Part shown: piece after piece, positions 12,482 through 23,097 of the stretch | Layout: the number at the start of each line of letters is the position of its first letter | Position numbering within the stretch: the stretch's first letter is position 1 | Source: Pollenia angustigena | Taxonomy: Eukaryota > Arthropoda > Insecta > Diptera > Polleniidae | Assembly: GCA_930367215.1 (NCBI GenBank) | Contig: OV884059.1 | Coordinates: forward strand, 229,027,803 to 229,091,802 | Reading direction: 5' to 3' | Length of the DNA: 64,000 nt | Made by a program: the position numbers and the translations under genes | The notes under the pieces: model-generated | Databases searched by the model: none | Told to the model about the DNA's origin: nothing | What the model saw: only the letters and a program-made list of their open reading frames with translations

Positions 12482-13139
12482 CACTCAATTCACATGAGGG
12501 CTTTTACGACGTCGTTTTATCTTGATTCCCTTTTAAAGCAACTTCCAAAATCCCTTTGCGTTCATACGATGATTTTTGGTTGCATGTCTTTTTTTTATTT
12601 ACAGTATGGCCTTGATTACCCGTCATTCGATTAACCGGCAGCTTCAATAAAATGGAAAACAAACATTTTTTTGCACTGATTTAAATTGCCTCTATTATCC
12701 GAAATTATAAACAAATTATCTTTTTTTCGTTAAATTTTGAACAATCAAAAGAAATTTAAATAAACGAAGAAAGAGAATATCTTAACGGTGTGGAAGCATG
12801 TTCTGCCAAATTTACTTTTTTCCTCATGTTTACATAATAAAACGTTATATATTTACATAAAATAAGAAACACACCAAAAAAAATAAATAATCAAGAATTC
12901 TGCCGATCCCGTCTATTATCGATAATCGAGGTCTCACTGTATTTTCAACCACACACTTCAAAGTAAGAAAAAGAATAAAACGTAAACAGAAAAAGTTAAA
13001 AGAGAAATGTAAAAAACGACATGCAAAATACAAAACGTGACATTTTGTTAACCCCTCTTTCTTTTCTACACCGCTCACCAACAAACCAAAAGAGACGTCG
13101 ACAAAGCGACGTCGTAAAAGCCCTCATCTAAACTGAGTG
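12482..13139. mobile_element. TAA-flanked Harbinger-like MITE
   Basis: The ends CACTCAATTCACATGAGGGC and the complement of CACTCAGTTTAGATGAGGGC continue into CTTTTACGACGTCG in both arms. TAA is duplicated at 12479-12481 and 13140-13142, and the uninterrupted target can be read in the sister 471-bp units. The 3-bp TAA duplication fits PIF/Harbinger preference (TWA). A Tigger-like MITE is inserted inside, leaving an original length of about 318 bp. Confidence 0.82.
12602..12939. mobile_element. Tigger/pogo-like MITE, innermost of the nest
   Basis: The ends are CAGTATGGCCTTGATTACCC and the complement of CAGTGAGACCTCGATTATCG, with TA at 12600-12601 and 12940-12941. Internal words such as TTATCCGAAATTAT echo the TIR. 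The CAGTNNNRCCTCGATTA-type end is characteristic of Tigger/pogo MITEs. There is no coding sequence. Confidence 0.8.
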
Positions 13140-13701
13140 TAAGACGAGATAAACCCACTTTTTTATTGTTGATGTATTTTGTTCAAGCTTTGATATTGTT
13201 ACAAGTAAAACTGTTGCTATAAGTCTTATACGTTTAACAGTTTTATTTGGTTTAATATCTTTAGTTTGTCTAAAATCTTTATGGATGAAGTTTCCTGATG
13301 ATCTGGCCTAAGCAACCAGTGAAATGCATAGGAATAGCTTATCCCATCAACAATAAATTTCAAGTGTTTTTATCAAGAATAAAAACTGGGAATTAAGCAC
13401 GAATAACAAAATCTTTTTAAATTAATAATTGCATTTTATTTTTAAATATAACAGTAAAATTACAGCTAAACCTTTCTTGCATCAAAAAAGCTGAGCGATT
13501 CAAAAACAGTGTATTTTTTGTTATTGCTATTTTTCTTATTAAACAAAAGAAAATATTATAAAATAAAAGAAGTTTTTTTAAGAGTCCGTGTTGCCAATTA
13601 AGGTGCTTTTTGTTTCTCTTTAATATTCTTATTACTTTACGATTTACACGGACTTACGATTTTTAGATTTGCTTGCATCAATTAAGCTGGCAACCACTGT
13701 A

Positions 13702-14085
13702 TATGTATAGCTTGTTACTTTCGCTGATAAGTATAAAAAACCAGCAACATGTCATTTTATGGAACAAGTTAGAATATACTCGTGGTTTTTAGCTCATATC
13801 TCAGGCATTTATGGACCAATCTGGCTGAATTTCAATTGGAAACAATTCCGCACCATGTTTGATGTAACTATATAACAACCGAGTTCCCATCATATCTGGT
13901 GTCTTTCGAAGACCAATTTCAACGGACGCACGGACATCGTTAAATCAACTTCGCTACCCATAAGGACCCAGAATATACATATGTATGTATATACTTTGTA
14001 GAGTCTTAGATCAATATTGTAGAAATTACATACGGAATAACAAACTTATTTATGCCCTTTTACCTTTGGGGAATGGTATAAAGAT
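13702..14085. repeat. Dispersed repeat, right of the Tc1 element
   Basis: Contains ACGGACATCGTTAAAT, AACTTCGCTACCCATAAGG, a short ATACATATGTATGTAT tract and AATTACATACGGAATAACAAA. These phrases recur in the left flank at 7690-8385 and at 61880-62470. It is probably the other side of the repeat interrupted by the Tc1 insertion, although the two sides are diverged. Confidence 0.5.
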
Positions 14086-14603
14086 TCAGTTTGTAATAAA
14101 ATTTTAAATGTGATTTTATTGTTAATAATACAGGACGAGAATCATATAAAAGGATAAAAGAATTGTCATTTAATTATATTTATTGTGTTTTTCTGAACTT
14201 TGTTGTAGACATCTTTTTTTTTATTAAATTAACTTTTTCATTCACTCGTTGCTTGGAATCTTTCATTTCTAGTGAAGTTATATTATTTTATTATTTCATA
14301 TTGTTACAACAGCTTCTAACACTTTATGTCTATCTTCAGAATAAATTTATTGAAAAATATATAATAAGAATTATTCTTTTTTTCACACCTGCACAATTTT
14401 CCTAGAAATTTAATCAGGCAAAGTATGAAACAGAGAAATAATTATCAGCAGTTGTAGAGAAAAAGGATGCAATTTAATATCATACACAAAACATTTGGGC
14501 GTACTCAAAAATACAGACACATTTTTCAAGTTAACTTAAATAAATACAATTCTTAAAGCCTTTAGAATCGAGTTCATTCGATTTTATTTTTATATGGACA
14601 CTA
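14086..14603. other. Intergenic, no gene seen
   Basis: AT-rich DNA. An open frame at 14163-14405 has a low-complexity, hydrophobic, T-rich composition and no recognisable motif. Confidence 0.5.
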
Positions 14604-15204
14604 GCTGACCCGACAGACGTTGTCCTGTCCAAATTAGGAAAAATGTTTGCGTTCGATTTTTAAAATCCGTTAAAAAGATACCAACATTTGAAAGAAAAAT
14701 TAGTCAAATCGATGGAGCCGTTTTCTGATTTTAGGTAAATCGAACAAAGTGGGCGGGGCAAAATTTTATTTTTGTAAAAGCCTAAGTTGGACCATGGCGA
14801 TGATTTTATAGAAAAAATCGTCCAAATCGGTCAAGCCGTTCTCAAGTTATGCGCTTAATAGAAAAAGTGAGCGTAAAAGTAGGCGTGGTAAATTTTTCTT
14901 TCGATGAAAACTTAAAATGGATTAAAACGAACATTTGAAAGAAAAATTTGTCAAATCGATGGAGCCGTTTGTTGATTTTAGGTAAATCGATTTTTTCTTT
15001 AAAATCATCGCCATGGTCCAACTTAGGTTTTTACGGAAAGAAAATTTTGCCCCGCCCACTTTTTTCGATTAACCTAAAATCAGAAAACGGCTCCATCGAT
15101 TTCACTAATTTTTCTTTCAAATGTTCGTATCTTTTTAACGGATTTAAAAAATCGAACGCAAACATTTTTCCTAATTTGGACAGGACAACGTCTGTCGGGT
15201 CAGC
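14604..15204. mobile_element. Foldback element with long inverted arms
   Basis: The left end GCTGACCCGACAGACGTTGT and its exact complement on the right are bordered by TA (14602-14603, 15205-15206). The arms remain complementary for well over 100 bp, including TGTCCAAATTAGGAAAAATG. Inner pairs such as ACCATGGCGATGATTTTA and its complement extend the foldback to most of the element. There is no coding sequence. I have the impression that GCTGACCCGRCAGACGTTGT ends are common in arthropod repeats, but I cannot name the family. Confidence 0.8.
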
Positions 15205-16156
15205 TAGTCCTACAATATTTTTAATTGATCAAACAACATTTTAGCATTTAATTTCATAAGCGAACCGTTTGCGATAAAAATTAAAAAAATTATTCACATA
15301 ATTTTGCTTGCAAAGTTCTAACAATAGGTGCGTTATAGAAACCAAAACTTTTTACTTTTTTTTACTGAACTTTACTGCAGTTTAATTAATTGCGATCGCG
15401 TAAAATGTTCGAGTAATAAAAAGTATTAAATCGATTACCGATAAGAAAACGAGTAAAGTAGGCAAAAGTGCAAAAATTGTTCACTCAAAATTTTTTCCAT
15501 CTCATCTGCTGTCAAGAAAGATAGAAATAAAGATTACGCCTTGCGCATGTTTTACTGTGTGATGACGTAGTAGTTCCCTCGTTAAGATTATTCATGTTCA
15601 TTTGAAATTCCAGTAACTTACTGGTACTTACTCTAAAGTTTAGAGACAACAAATGTTCATATTTAATTTAGAATTATCCCAGCGGGAAAACTCAGAAGAC
15701 CTTCTTACTTCAGGACTTTTTAGAGGCCTGCTTAAAAAATGTTTTGATTTAATTACTATTCTTACGTAACTGCTGAAGAATGCCTCATAGAAGGCCTCGG
15801 CTCTTTGGTATAAAAGATAAGATACACCTTCCACACTCGCTTCTATGAGAAGCAAGAAAAGAAGGAGTAACATTTTTGTTTTGTTTTTTTGCACAAGCAA
15901 AAGCAAACGAATGCAGCAGGGTTCCCAGTTTTATTTTAAGCCTTATCCCCAATTTTCGATTTTTCATCCCCAAAAATCCCCAAAATAGCTATTTTCTTAT
16001 CCTCAAAAATCCCCACATTTTCTTAAAAATAAAAAATAAATATTATGTCAATGGAAAAATATGCATACGTCGATTTATATAGATAAATGCATTTGTGTAA
16101 TAATATGTATTATTAAAACCAATGTTATTAATTCGTTGAGTTCTACGTATCTTTGT

Positions 16157-16408
16157 ACACATCGCTCATTTGCTGCCAGACCGGCATAACTTAAAAAATG
16201 AAATTTTGGAGTTAGAGATGCCGAATTTGTCGCTTTGTTGTTCATTATATTGTGTATTAAATTCATCTTTATATCTTTTATACTTTCCCAGAAAATGTGT
16301 CTTCTTTTTTTCTAAGTCGTTAGAACAAATCAAAAACTTTAAATGCTTTTATCTCGAAATTGATTTTTTGAGTTATGCCGGTCTTGCAGCAAATGAGCGA
16401 CATGTATA
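16157..16408. repeat. Inverted repeat of about 250 bp
   Basis: CGCTCATTTGCTGCCAGACC and following GGCATAACTTAAAAAATG on the left are complementary to CATTTTTTGAGTTATGCC-like and GGTCTTGCAGCAAATGAGCG on the right, with a few mismatches. It could be a small MITE or an internal repeat of the hAT element that contains it. No target duplication is clear. Confidence 0.55.
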
Positions 16409-16816
16409 GTATGTAACAAGGGTAACGTTTAAACGCAAAAGAAAAATAATTATGCGTGCATATTTATCATTTCAAAAACTAGGGATTCAAAATCCTCTGA
16501 TTCATCAGCCACTACAATTTTGTTTTACATGTTGTTTGTTTAAAAAGTGCATTTGAGATGATTGAATAAATTTGTCACAGCAAGCTGCATTATTTTAAAG
16601 TGTGTATTTATTCTTATTAATTCTAATAAATTATATTGCATTCTGTTACAAATATTGATTTTGGTTGTATTCCTTACAGAAAAAGACTAGTTCAACAGAA
16701 GTAACGCTAGTTGGTACAAAACCATATTTTTTGCAATGGCAAGACCGATTTGAGCTCAAATTTTAGTCTTTTTTGCTGTTTAAACTTTTTCAAGAACTTG
16801 TTGAAATAGTTTAAAC

Positions 16817-17329
16817 CAGTGTTCGAAAATAAACACTAAATATCGTTTCTTAATGTTCGGTTCGGAAGATTTGTGGAACACACAAACGCTAATAGTGTTT
16901 GTGTAGAAAATCATTAAAAAAAAATAATGTTTCCCTGTTAGTCATCTTTCGAACACAAAAATATTACTGTTTTTATCAAACACAACAAAAGATGGGAACA
17001 TTTAATTCCGTTCGGGTTTTTTTTTTAGAATCCACAAACTTCAATGTGTTCGGCTCATTAATGCTCGTGCCTTTTGGCTGGTAAAAAAACCAAACATTTT
17101 TTACAAAAGCAAAATACACACACGAAAAAAACATTATAATATAATGTTTGTCTGCAGTATCACTACAATTGTTCTGTTTTTTAACGAATGTTCGGTTCTT
17201 TCTTGAAAATACATAGTTACGATCAGTATTAAGGGTTGTGTATAACTACACAATCACTAAAAAAATGGATATCGTTCCAGGGTGTGTGAGCCGAACGTTA
17301 AATAATGTACTGTTTATTTTCGAACACTG
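16817..17329. mobile_element. hAT MITE nested in a hAT element
   Basis: The perfect ends CAGTGTTCGAAAATAAAC and complement are flanked by the 8-bp duplication GTTTAAAC (16809-16816 and 17330-17337). Internal TTCGGTTC/GAACG words recur. Around it (about 16735-16790 and 17340-17395) lies an older inverted repeat with TTGCAATGG and complementary CCATTGCAA, which this MITE interrupts. Confidence 0.85.
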
Positions 17330-17718
17330 GTTTAAACTGCAAAAAATACTAAAATTTGAGCCCAAATCTTGACCAAATCGACTTACCATTGCAAAAAAGG
17401 AATTTATAATAATATATTATCCCCAAAAATCCCCAGCGAAAAATGTGCTTTGCCCCAAAAAATCCCCTGGGGATTTTTACGAAATTTGTATCCCCAATTA
17501 CAAAAAAAAAATCCCCAATTTGGGGATGAAACCCCCAAAACTGGGAACACTGGAATGCAGATCCCTTTACAAAAACAAAGTAACATATGTTGTAAATCAT
17601 TTTAGTTGAAGTTGAAAAGGGAAAGAGTAAAATTTTTTTTGTTTTTTGTTTTTTTCGCCAAAGAGAAAGAATTCAGATCCCGTTATAAAAACAAAGTAAC
17701 AAAGTAGGTGCATATTAA

Positions 17719-17881
17719 CACAGCGTTTACATTTGCCAGTACTGGCAAGACAGTAAGCATATACATATTAGTTGGCAAAACAATGCAAAAACAAAATAGC
17801 TGTAAAAGTGTTTATGTATTAGTGAAAAAGTTTGAATGAATTGCTACTGTCTTGCCCGTACTGGCAAATGTAAACGCTATG
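17719..17881. mobile_element. 163-bp TTAA-flanked MITE
   Basis: The ends CACAGCGTTTACATTTGCC and the complement of CATAGCGTTTACATTTGCC continue through AGTACTGGCAAGACAGTA with few mismatches. TTAA lies on both sides (17715-17718 and 17882-17885). A TTAA duplication is used by piggyBac and Kolobok families; the TIR does not settle which. Confidence 0.78.
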
Positions 17882-17969
17882 TTAAATACAAAATAAAAAC
17901 AATAATGTAAAATGTACATTGTAAATCATTTTAGTTGAGTTTTGAGAGCAAATTTGATTATTTCAATAA

Positions 17970-18322
17970 AGCCTAGATTACACTATCTCACAAGTCTTAC
18001 GTATTCCATAATACTTTGTGAGATAGAAATCTAATGAGTTTTGTTGCGACTGTCAAAAAATCTAACGTAACTTGACAGTTTGTGTTCAGACCATCACACA
18101 AAGTATAAACACTCACACATGAAATAAAATGCAACCCTGATCCAATGAAAAGTATTATTGTTTAGAAATTTTTCAAAAAACGATGAAGTCGTATGGGATG
18201 TCAAACTTTTTTCTTAATACTTGTCAATTTCGTGACACATTGCATTCACACTATCACACTTTGTCATATTACTTGCGATTTTGACATGTATTAATACAAA
18301 GTATAATAGTGTAATCTAGCCT
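17970..18322. mobile_element. MITE with GGCTAGATTACACTAT ends
   Basis: GCCTAGATTACACTAT on the left and the complement of GGCTAGATTACACTAT on the right delimit about 350 bp. ACTTTGTGAGATAG and TATCACACTTTGT words repeat inside. TAA may be the duplicated target (left ATAA, right TTAA context), as for PIF/Harbinger-like elements. Confidence 0.65.
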
Positions 18323-18499
18323 TAAATAGGTATACAATATAAAAAGTTAAGTGTTGTTTCATTTTTTATATTGGAGATCTAATATGTACATGAAACCTAT
18401 TCAGTCTTCTAATTTCATTTGTAAGGAAATATTCCTTAATGTTTTAGACTGATAGCCCTTCAATATGACCTTTAATCAATGGCATTTGCAAAAGGATGG

Positions 18500-18790
18500 T
18501 CTGAAAGGCCTTTTAAGAGCCATTAATTGAAAGGCCTTTTAACATACCTTTCTTAAAAACCCTTCAGGATACCTTTTTTTCTAAGGCCTTTTGACAGTCA
18601 TTCTCTGGAAAGCCTTCTAAGAGCCATTTATTTGAATGCCTTTAAGAAGCTCTGGCGAAAGAAAGGAAAGCGGAAGGCCTTCTCCGCAATTACAATGCGT
18701 GTAAAAAAGATATGAGTATGGAATGGAGCGAGAAGGCCTTGTTTATCCAAAAAAAGGGTTACAGAGGCCTTCTAGAAGGCCTCCGTACTC
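18500..18790. repeat. Clustered AAGGCCTT palindromic repeat
   Basis: The word AAGGCCTTTT/GAAGGCCTTC and variants occur about ten times in under 300 bp, with phrases such as AAGAGCCATTAATTG recurring. It is a degenerate local tandem array of an 8-bp palindrome core. No element ends were found. Confidence 0.6.
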
Positions 18791-18833
18791 CTTCTTTTTC
18801 CCACTGGGATTATAAGCACCTACCCGTGGAACC

Positions 18834-18862
18834 AGAGAGAGAGAGAGAGAGGGAGAGAGAAG
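18834..18862. repeat. GA microsatellite
   Basis: A tract of alternating GA with one GGGA interruption. Confidence 0.9.
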
Positions 18863-19114
18863 AATATTTTGCTTCACTTGTTTTGTATTCCCCTTTGTTT
18901 ACAGAAGAACTCACAATAAAGAAAAAAGCGGAATGGCCCGATACGGATTTCTTCATCATTCAGCTTTGAAAATTTGATCTATTTCACTAGATAATTTTAA
19001 CAAAAAGAATACGGGAATCGTTGTTCTTTTTATAAATTATTTTAGACATGAAAATATAAAAATGTATGTTTTTCTTCTTGAAGTGTCGTTGTTGTTTCTA
19101 CACAAAACAAGTAA

Positions 19115-19921
19115 AGCTTAGTTCACAATAGGCAGCTACAACATTTTCACTGGTGTTCGATGTAAACGGTTGCATTAAGAAACCGTTTGCAAATTTTGCC
19201 CACAACAATATAACTTATTTATTATTATTTTTTAAAACATTTTGTTAAAATGTTCATTCAAAGCTAAATAAAATTATAATAAACGTAATTTTCAATTTCA
19301 TACAAATTGTTGCCGAAGTAGAAGTAGACTAAACTATTTTAAAAAACTTTAGTTACATTATTGTTCGAAAAATGAAAGGAAAATATATGAAATACTTTAG
19401 GAAAAAATAAAGCAAAGTTCACAATCAGAGCAACAATTTCGTTTTTGCTTCTATCTTTTGTCTTCCCAAAGCTTTTCATATATTCTCCTTTCATTTTAGA
19501 ACAAAAATGTAACTAAAATTTTGTTAAAAATGTAACTAAGTTGAGTCAACTAGAACTTCAGCAACAATTTATATGAAATTTTTTCTGACGTTTGAAATAA
19601 TTTTATTTAATTTTTAATGAAAATTTTAACCAAATGTTTACAAAAATAAAAATATATGCATAATATGCAATAATAATAAATGCAAAATGTGTGTAGTTAC
19701 AAAAGAAATTGTTGCTCTTTTATGAACACCAAGTGAAAATGTTTTTTTGATTGTGAACGAAGCTTAAGAAGAAAACCCGAATTTGTTGCTCCCATTGTGA
19801 ACGAAGATTTAAGCAACATTTGCAATCTTTTTCTAAATGCAAATTGTGTGAGTTTGTGGAAAAAATTGTTGGTGTATTTTGAACACCAGTAAAAATGTTG
19901 CTGGCTATTGCGAACGAAGCT
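19115..19921. mobile_element. TAA-flanked MITE, 807 bp
   Basis: The ends AGCTTAGTTCACAATAGGCA and the complement of AGCTTCGTTCGCAATAGCCA lie between TAA duplications (19112-19114 and 19922-19924). The arms also share ACTGGTGTTC further in. Internal phrases GTTCACAATC and GATTGTGAACGAAGCTTA repeat the end motif in both orientations. There is no coding sequence. It is probably PIF/Harbinger-like, and its AGCT end is shared with elements at 32382, 42604 and 54150. Confidence 0.75.
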
Positions 19922-20398
19922 TAAAACAAGATTTAATTGTTTCAATATTTAACATTGTTATTTTAAAATTTTCCAGTAGAAATTAATCACTAACAATAAT
20001 AATTTTAAATAAAGTCCATACTTTTGCAGAAATTTATTATGACTTTCAATCAACATTGCGCCATGTTTATTTAATATTGGTATTTTCTGTGTGTGCATCT
20101 TACTGCAAATGTGCTCGAACGCACCTAACAATACTTCTAAGGCGAATTCAACAAGGTAAACTCGTCGCTACAACAATTACAACTCTAACAAAAATAACAG
20201 GCATTTTGTTAGTGTAACAAATCCGATTTGTCAAAATAGTTGTTTACTAAAAGTGTGAGTAAAAAGTAAAAAAGTAAAAAAGATTTAATGAGAAATATAC
20301 AGCCATGTCACAGAGTACAATTCCGTTCGGAAACGGAATTCATTCCGTATTTTGGTGCTTCAGAAAATTACGAAAAAATGTTTCGGAATGAAACCATT

Positions 20399-20567
20399 TT
20401 TGTTTTCATGAATTTTTTTTTCATGAATTTTTGTTTTCATGAATTTTTTTTTCATGAATTTTTGTTTTCATGAATTTTTTTTTCATGAATTTTTGTTTTC
20501 ATGAATTTTTTTTTTCATGAATTTTTGTTTTCATGAATTTTCATGAATTTTTGTTTTCATGAATTTT
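20399..20567. repeat. CATGAATTTTTG minisatellite
   Basis: About ten tandem copies of CATGAATTTTT with variable T/G runs (alternating TTTTTTTTT and TTTGTTTT spacers), giving a period near 30 bp for the double unit. Confidence 0.85.
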
Positions 20568-20616
20568 AAAGGCACGTTTTTTTACATTTGGTTATTTGAC
20601 TCGTTTCCTACTAAAC

Positions 20617-21528
20617 TAGGCCTGCCATACGTCCTGGTTTTCCAGGATTGTCCTGGTTTTAGACTACTTGTCCTGGTGTCCTGGTCCCCTATTGAATTGT
20701 CCTGGTTTTTTCTACAGGTCAAGGCAAAAAATTTGTTTTTTGCTGGTTTTAGTTGTTAACAAAGGTTAAGATTTCTGTGATAACACTTCTAACATAAGGC
20801 AATTGTATAAACTACTTTAATTAAATTCAACTGTTATCTGGTGCAAACAGCGTTTAACTAAAAGCTTTCAATAATATTAGATGAGAGTCAATCTTTTTTC
20901 AAATTTTGTTTCAACTAGTTGCTGTAAACGTTATACCGCGTAAACAACTTTTGTAAGTAACCGAACACCGATAACAAATTGCTTTCTATAAAGCAGCCCA
21001 TACACGTTTCAATTCAATTATCAACTGAGTCGGTTGTTGTCCAAATCAAAGCGTGTATGGCTTTGTCAATTGATAAGTTTGACTGCTGTAGAGTGGTTTG
21101 AAGAAAAATCAAAAGATTTTGATTTTTTCAAGTTGAGTACTTAGTCTGCTCAATGGACTTAAGAAAGAAACTCGTTAAAGGCTGAACCGCTGGAGAGTAT
21201 TATTCAATGTAAGTTTAATTTTAATATGACATGCTGCCTGTTTTATAACTAGAAATGGAGTTCTAGAAAAAGTGCAATCTTCTGAAAAGTATTATAGTTT
21301 AGAACATTTTTAAGCTCAACTTTTTATCATTTTTCATCATTTTAATGTACATGAAGTACACGTTAATTTTTTTTGTATATATTGTTTGAATCAAAAATAA
21401 AAAATTGATGGTTTTTCAATATGTATACATACATACATATGTATTAAAAAAACTTTTTTTTTGGTGTAATTTTTCCCCCATTTTTTCTATGTGCCCTGGT
21501 TGATAGGTTCAAACTTCTGGCAGCCCTA
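20617..21528. mobile_element. hAT MITE flanked by TACTAAAC
   Basis: The ends TAGGCCTGCCATACG and the complement of TAGGGCTGCCAGAAG are flanked by the 8-bp duplication TACTAAAC (20609-20616 and 21529-21536). GTCCTGGTTTT is repeated several times just inside the left end and CCCTGGTT appears near the right end. There is no coding sequence. Confidence 0.82.
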
Positions 21529-22651
21529 TACTAAACCGATTCTGGTAGGGCTCAATTCTGAAATGCTTAGGAGAAGTGGAAAGAATTGTACACCAATATT
21601 GTTCTTGTCTTTTGAGAGTGTTTTGAACAGACGGACATGGCTAAATAGACTAAGAATTGCTCAAGGATCCGGCATATACATAAAAATTGGAAAAAAAGTC
21701 TAGCTTACCAACGCAGAAAGAAAAAATTAAATGGCAAAATTATAGGAAACGCATAGCTTCCGATTACTGGACTTCTGAAGTTTTCATATGAATTTGCGAT
21801 TTTCCACTACATTTGTAAACGTATGTTTTTTTGAAAGCTTTTGAACAGATCTTTCTGAAAATGTAACATTTATCCAAAAGTTGTTAACTCCTTAGCTCCT
21901 AAAACAATTTTTACAAAATTATTTATCAAAATGTTACGGAAGTGCACTAGGAAACAAAATGTTAATCAAATAAACCCCAGCTTCGCTAAATAAACCTTCT
22001 CCGCATAGCCGGATTTCAGTCGGGCGCAAGGATTTTCAATGGTATAACAAACACCGACTTCGCTTAATAAAGCTTCTCCGCATAGCAATTGCTATGCTTA
22101 CTACCTATAAGCTTTTGTATTGTCGCAAACTCATCGCCGCTCCTTATTGGATTAAGAATTTTTAAATAAAATGTTCTTTTTCAGAAAGAACTATTTAAAA
22201 GCTCTTTAATTATAACAGTATTAGCTATATGCGTTCAGAAATGTAGTGGGGAATCGCAAATTTATATGAAAACCTTTTATTTTTCCCTTTTCTATTCCCC
22301 TTTGTCTTTTTTATTTGGAGCTGCGTTGGCAAACTAAAATTAAGCTACAATTTTTTTGTTCTTGCTTATTTTGCTCAAATTAAGGATCTTCATTTCAAAT
22401 AACTGTGTAATAAATATAACAGAAAAAAAAAAATTTCACAAATTTCAACAATCATAATTTTTTTTAAATAAAAAACAAAAATAATTAAAAAAAAAAAATT
22501 TATTGTCAAATCGGATTTTACAGCTGACGAACAGATGTTATAAAGAGTTTACCTCGTTGAATTCGCCTTGTTCTAAGCTTTCCCAAGGCCCATCTATCAG
22601 GTCTGCTTACTTGTACAAAAACAAAAAACGATTCTTTTTAATTGTCAAATA

Positions 22652-23025
22652 CCCTACAAATAATAGGACCAGTCCAAACACGCGTGTAAAGAGTAGTCCA
22701 CAAGGGACCAGGACTAGTCCAAAACTAACCCAAACGTATGGAAAAAACCTGGTCTATTTAACATTACGATGTCCTAGGAGAGGACCATATAACCCACCTT
22801 TGGACCACTAAGGAGTAGTTTTAAAACTACTCCATGGTGTACACAAGAGGATTAGTTTTGAAGTCGTTTAAAAACGAAAGCATGTCGTTAAAAAACGAAG
22901 ACATGTCGTCTCACTACAAACACTTTTTAACAATGACATGGTCCATTCTTGCATTACATCGGACCAGTCCATGGAGTAGTCCATTTTATAAAAATGGATT
23001 AGGTGGTCCAATTTTATTTGCAGGG
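22652..23025. mobile_element. CCCTGC-family MITE, copy 2
   Basis: The ends CCCTACAAATAATAGGACC and ATTTTATTTGCAGGG are flanked by TA on both sides. The interior is almost identical to copies 1 and 3. The first copy is 52 bp longer because an internal segment (ATATAACCCACC...CTCCATGG) is duplicated there. Confidence 0.85.
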
Positions 23026-23097
23026 TATTTACTACCACATATACAAAGCAAAAGGAAAAAACGTGTATGTGTGGCATACCATAAACGCCCTGCAAAT

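Larger units (their letters stand above)
10787..13423. repeat. Foldback made of 471-bp tandem units, flanked by 17-bp repeats
   Basis: Units start at 10787 and 11258 with a period of exactly 471 bp, and a third unit is cut at about 11852. The sequence then inverts. Reversed units start at 11858 and 12329 (again 471 bp), the last one carrying a MITE at 12482-13139. The left end has a tail of about 46 bp (TATCAAAAAGTAATTTC...) that the right end lacks. The 17-bp sequence AATAATTGCATTTTATT borders both ends (10770-10786 and 13424-13440). A shorter member with a 14-bp flanking repeat lies at 29342-30330. Tandem or inverted repeats, a one-sided tail and long variable target duplications recall Penelope-like retroelements, but no reverse transcriptase is present. 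Near-identity of the units indicates recent amplification. Confidence 0.85.
8388..13699 (-). mobile_element. Tc1-like transposon carrying several nested insertions
   Basis: The terminal repeats CAGTGGTTGTCAGCTTATTT (left) and the complement of CAGTGGTTGCCAGCTTAATT (right) are flanked by TA at 8386-8387 and 13700-13701. A DD34E transposase lies on the minus strand inside. Removing the pogo-like MITE (8537-9127 plus TA), the 7-bp-TSD MITE (10194-10575) and the foldback block (10787-13440) leaves about 1.68 kb, the size expected of a Tc1 element. That agreement supports the nesting model. The interior insertions and frame breaks show it is inactive. Confidence 0.88.
15917..17552. mobile_element. 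hAT-like element flanked by GAATGCAG
   Basis: The ends CAGGGTTCCCAGTTTT and the complement of CAGTGTTCCCAGTTTT lie between 8-bp duplications GAATGCAG (15909-15916 and 17553-17560). The subterminal regions are full of ATCCCCAAAAATCCCC-type repeats on both sides, typical of hAT subterminal binding motifs. No transposase is present. A second hAT-type MITE and a smaller inverted-repeat unit lie inside it. Confidence 0.85.
15327..20125. mobile_element. Element with GGTGCGTT ends enclosing later insertions
   Basis: GGTGCGTTATAG at the left and the complement of GGTGCGTTCGAGCAC at the right are bordered by the same 8-bp word TAACAATA (15319-15326 and 20126-20133). The left interior (15360-15510) is similar to sequence at 29995-30090 inside another GTTGCGTTCGAG-ended element. 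The 4.8-kb span includes a hAT element (15917-17552), a TTAA-flanked MITE and two TAA-flanked MITEs. The short TIR match makes the pairing of ends less certain than for the other elements. Confidence 0.5.
20139..22569. repeat. Paired AAGGCGAATTC inverted repeats enclosing a hAT MITE
   Basis: AAGGCGAATTCAACAAGGTA at about 20139 is mirrored by the complement of AAGGCGAATTCAACGAGGTA ending near 22569. A small element with the same AAGGCGAATTC end lies at 55200-55332. Inside are a minisatellite, a hAT MITE, an inverted pair around 21690 and 22340 (CCAACGCAG and complement), and two CTTCTCCGCATAGC repeats at about 21990 and 22070. No clean target duplication was found, so the ends may belong to one element or to two. 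Confidence 0.5.

Noticed and set aside
12600..12941. ORFs and palindromes read as a possible regulatory region
   Set aside because: TA duplications and Tigger-like terminal repeats explain the structure as a MITE.
15640..15906. 88-aa minus-strand frame with a leucine-rich start
   Set aside because: Low-complexity start without a clear signal peptide or domain; it overlaps the edge of a hAT insertion.
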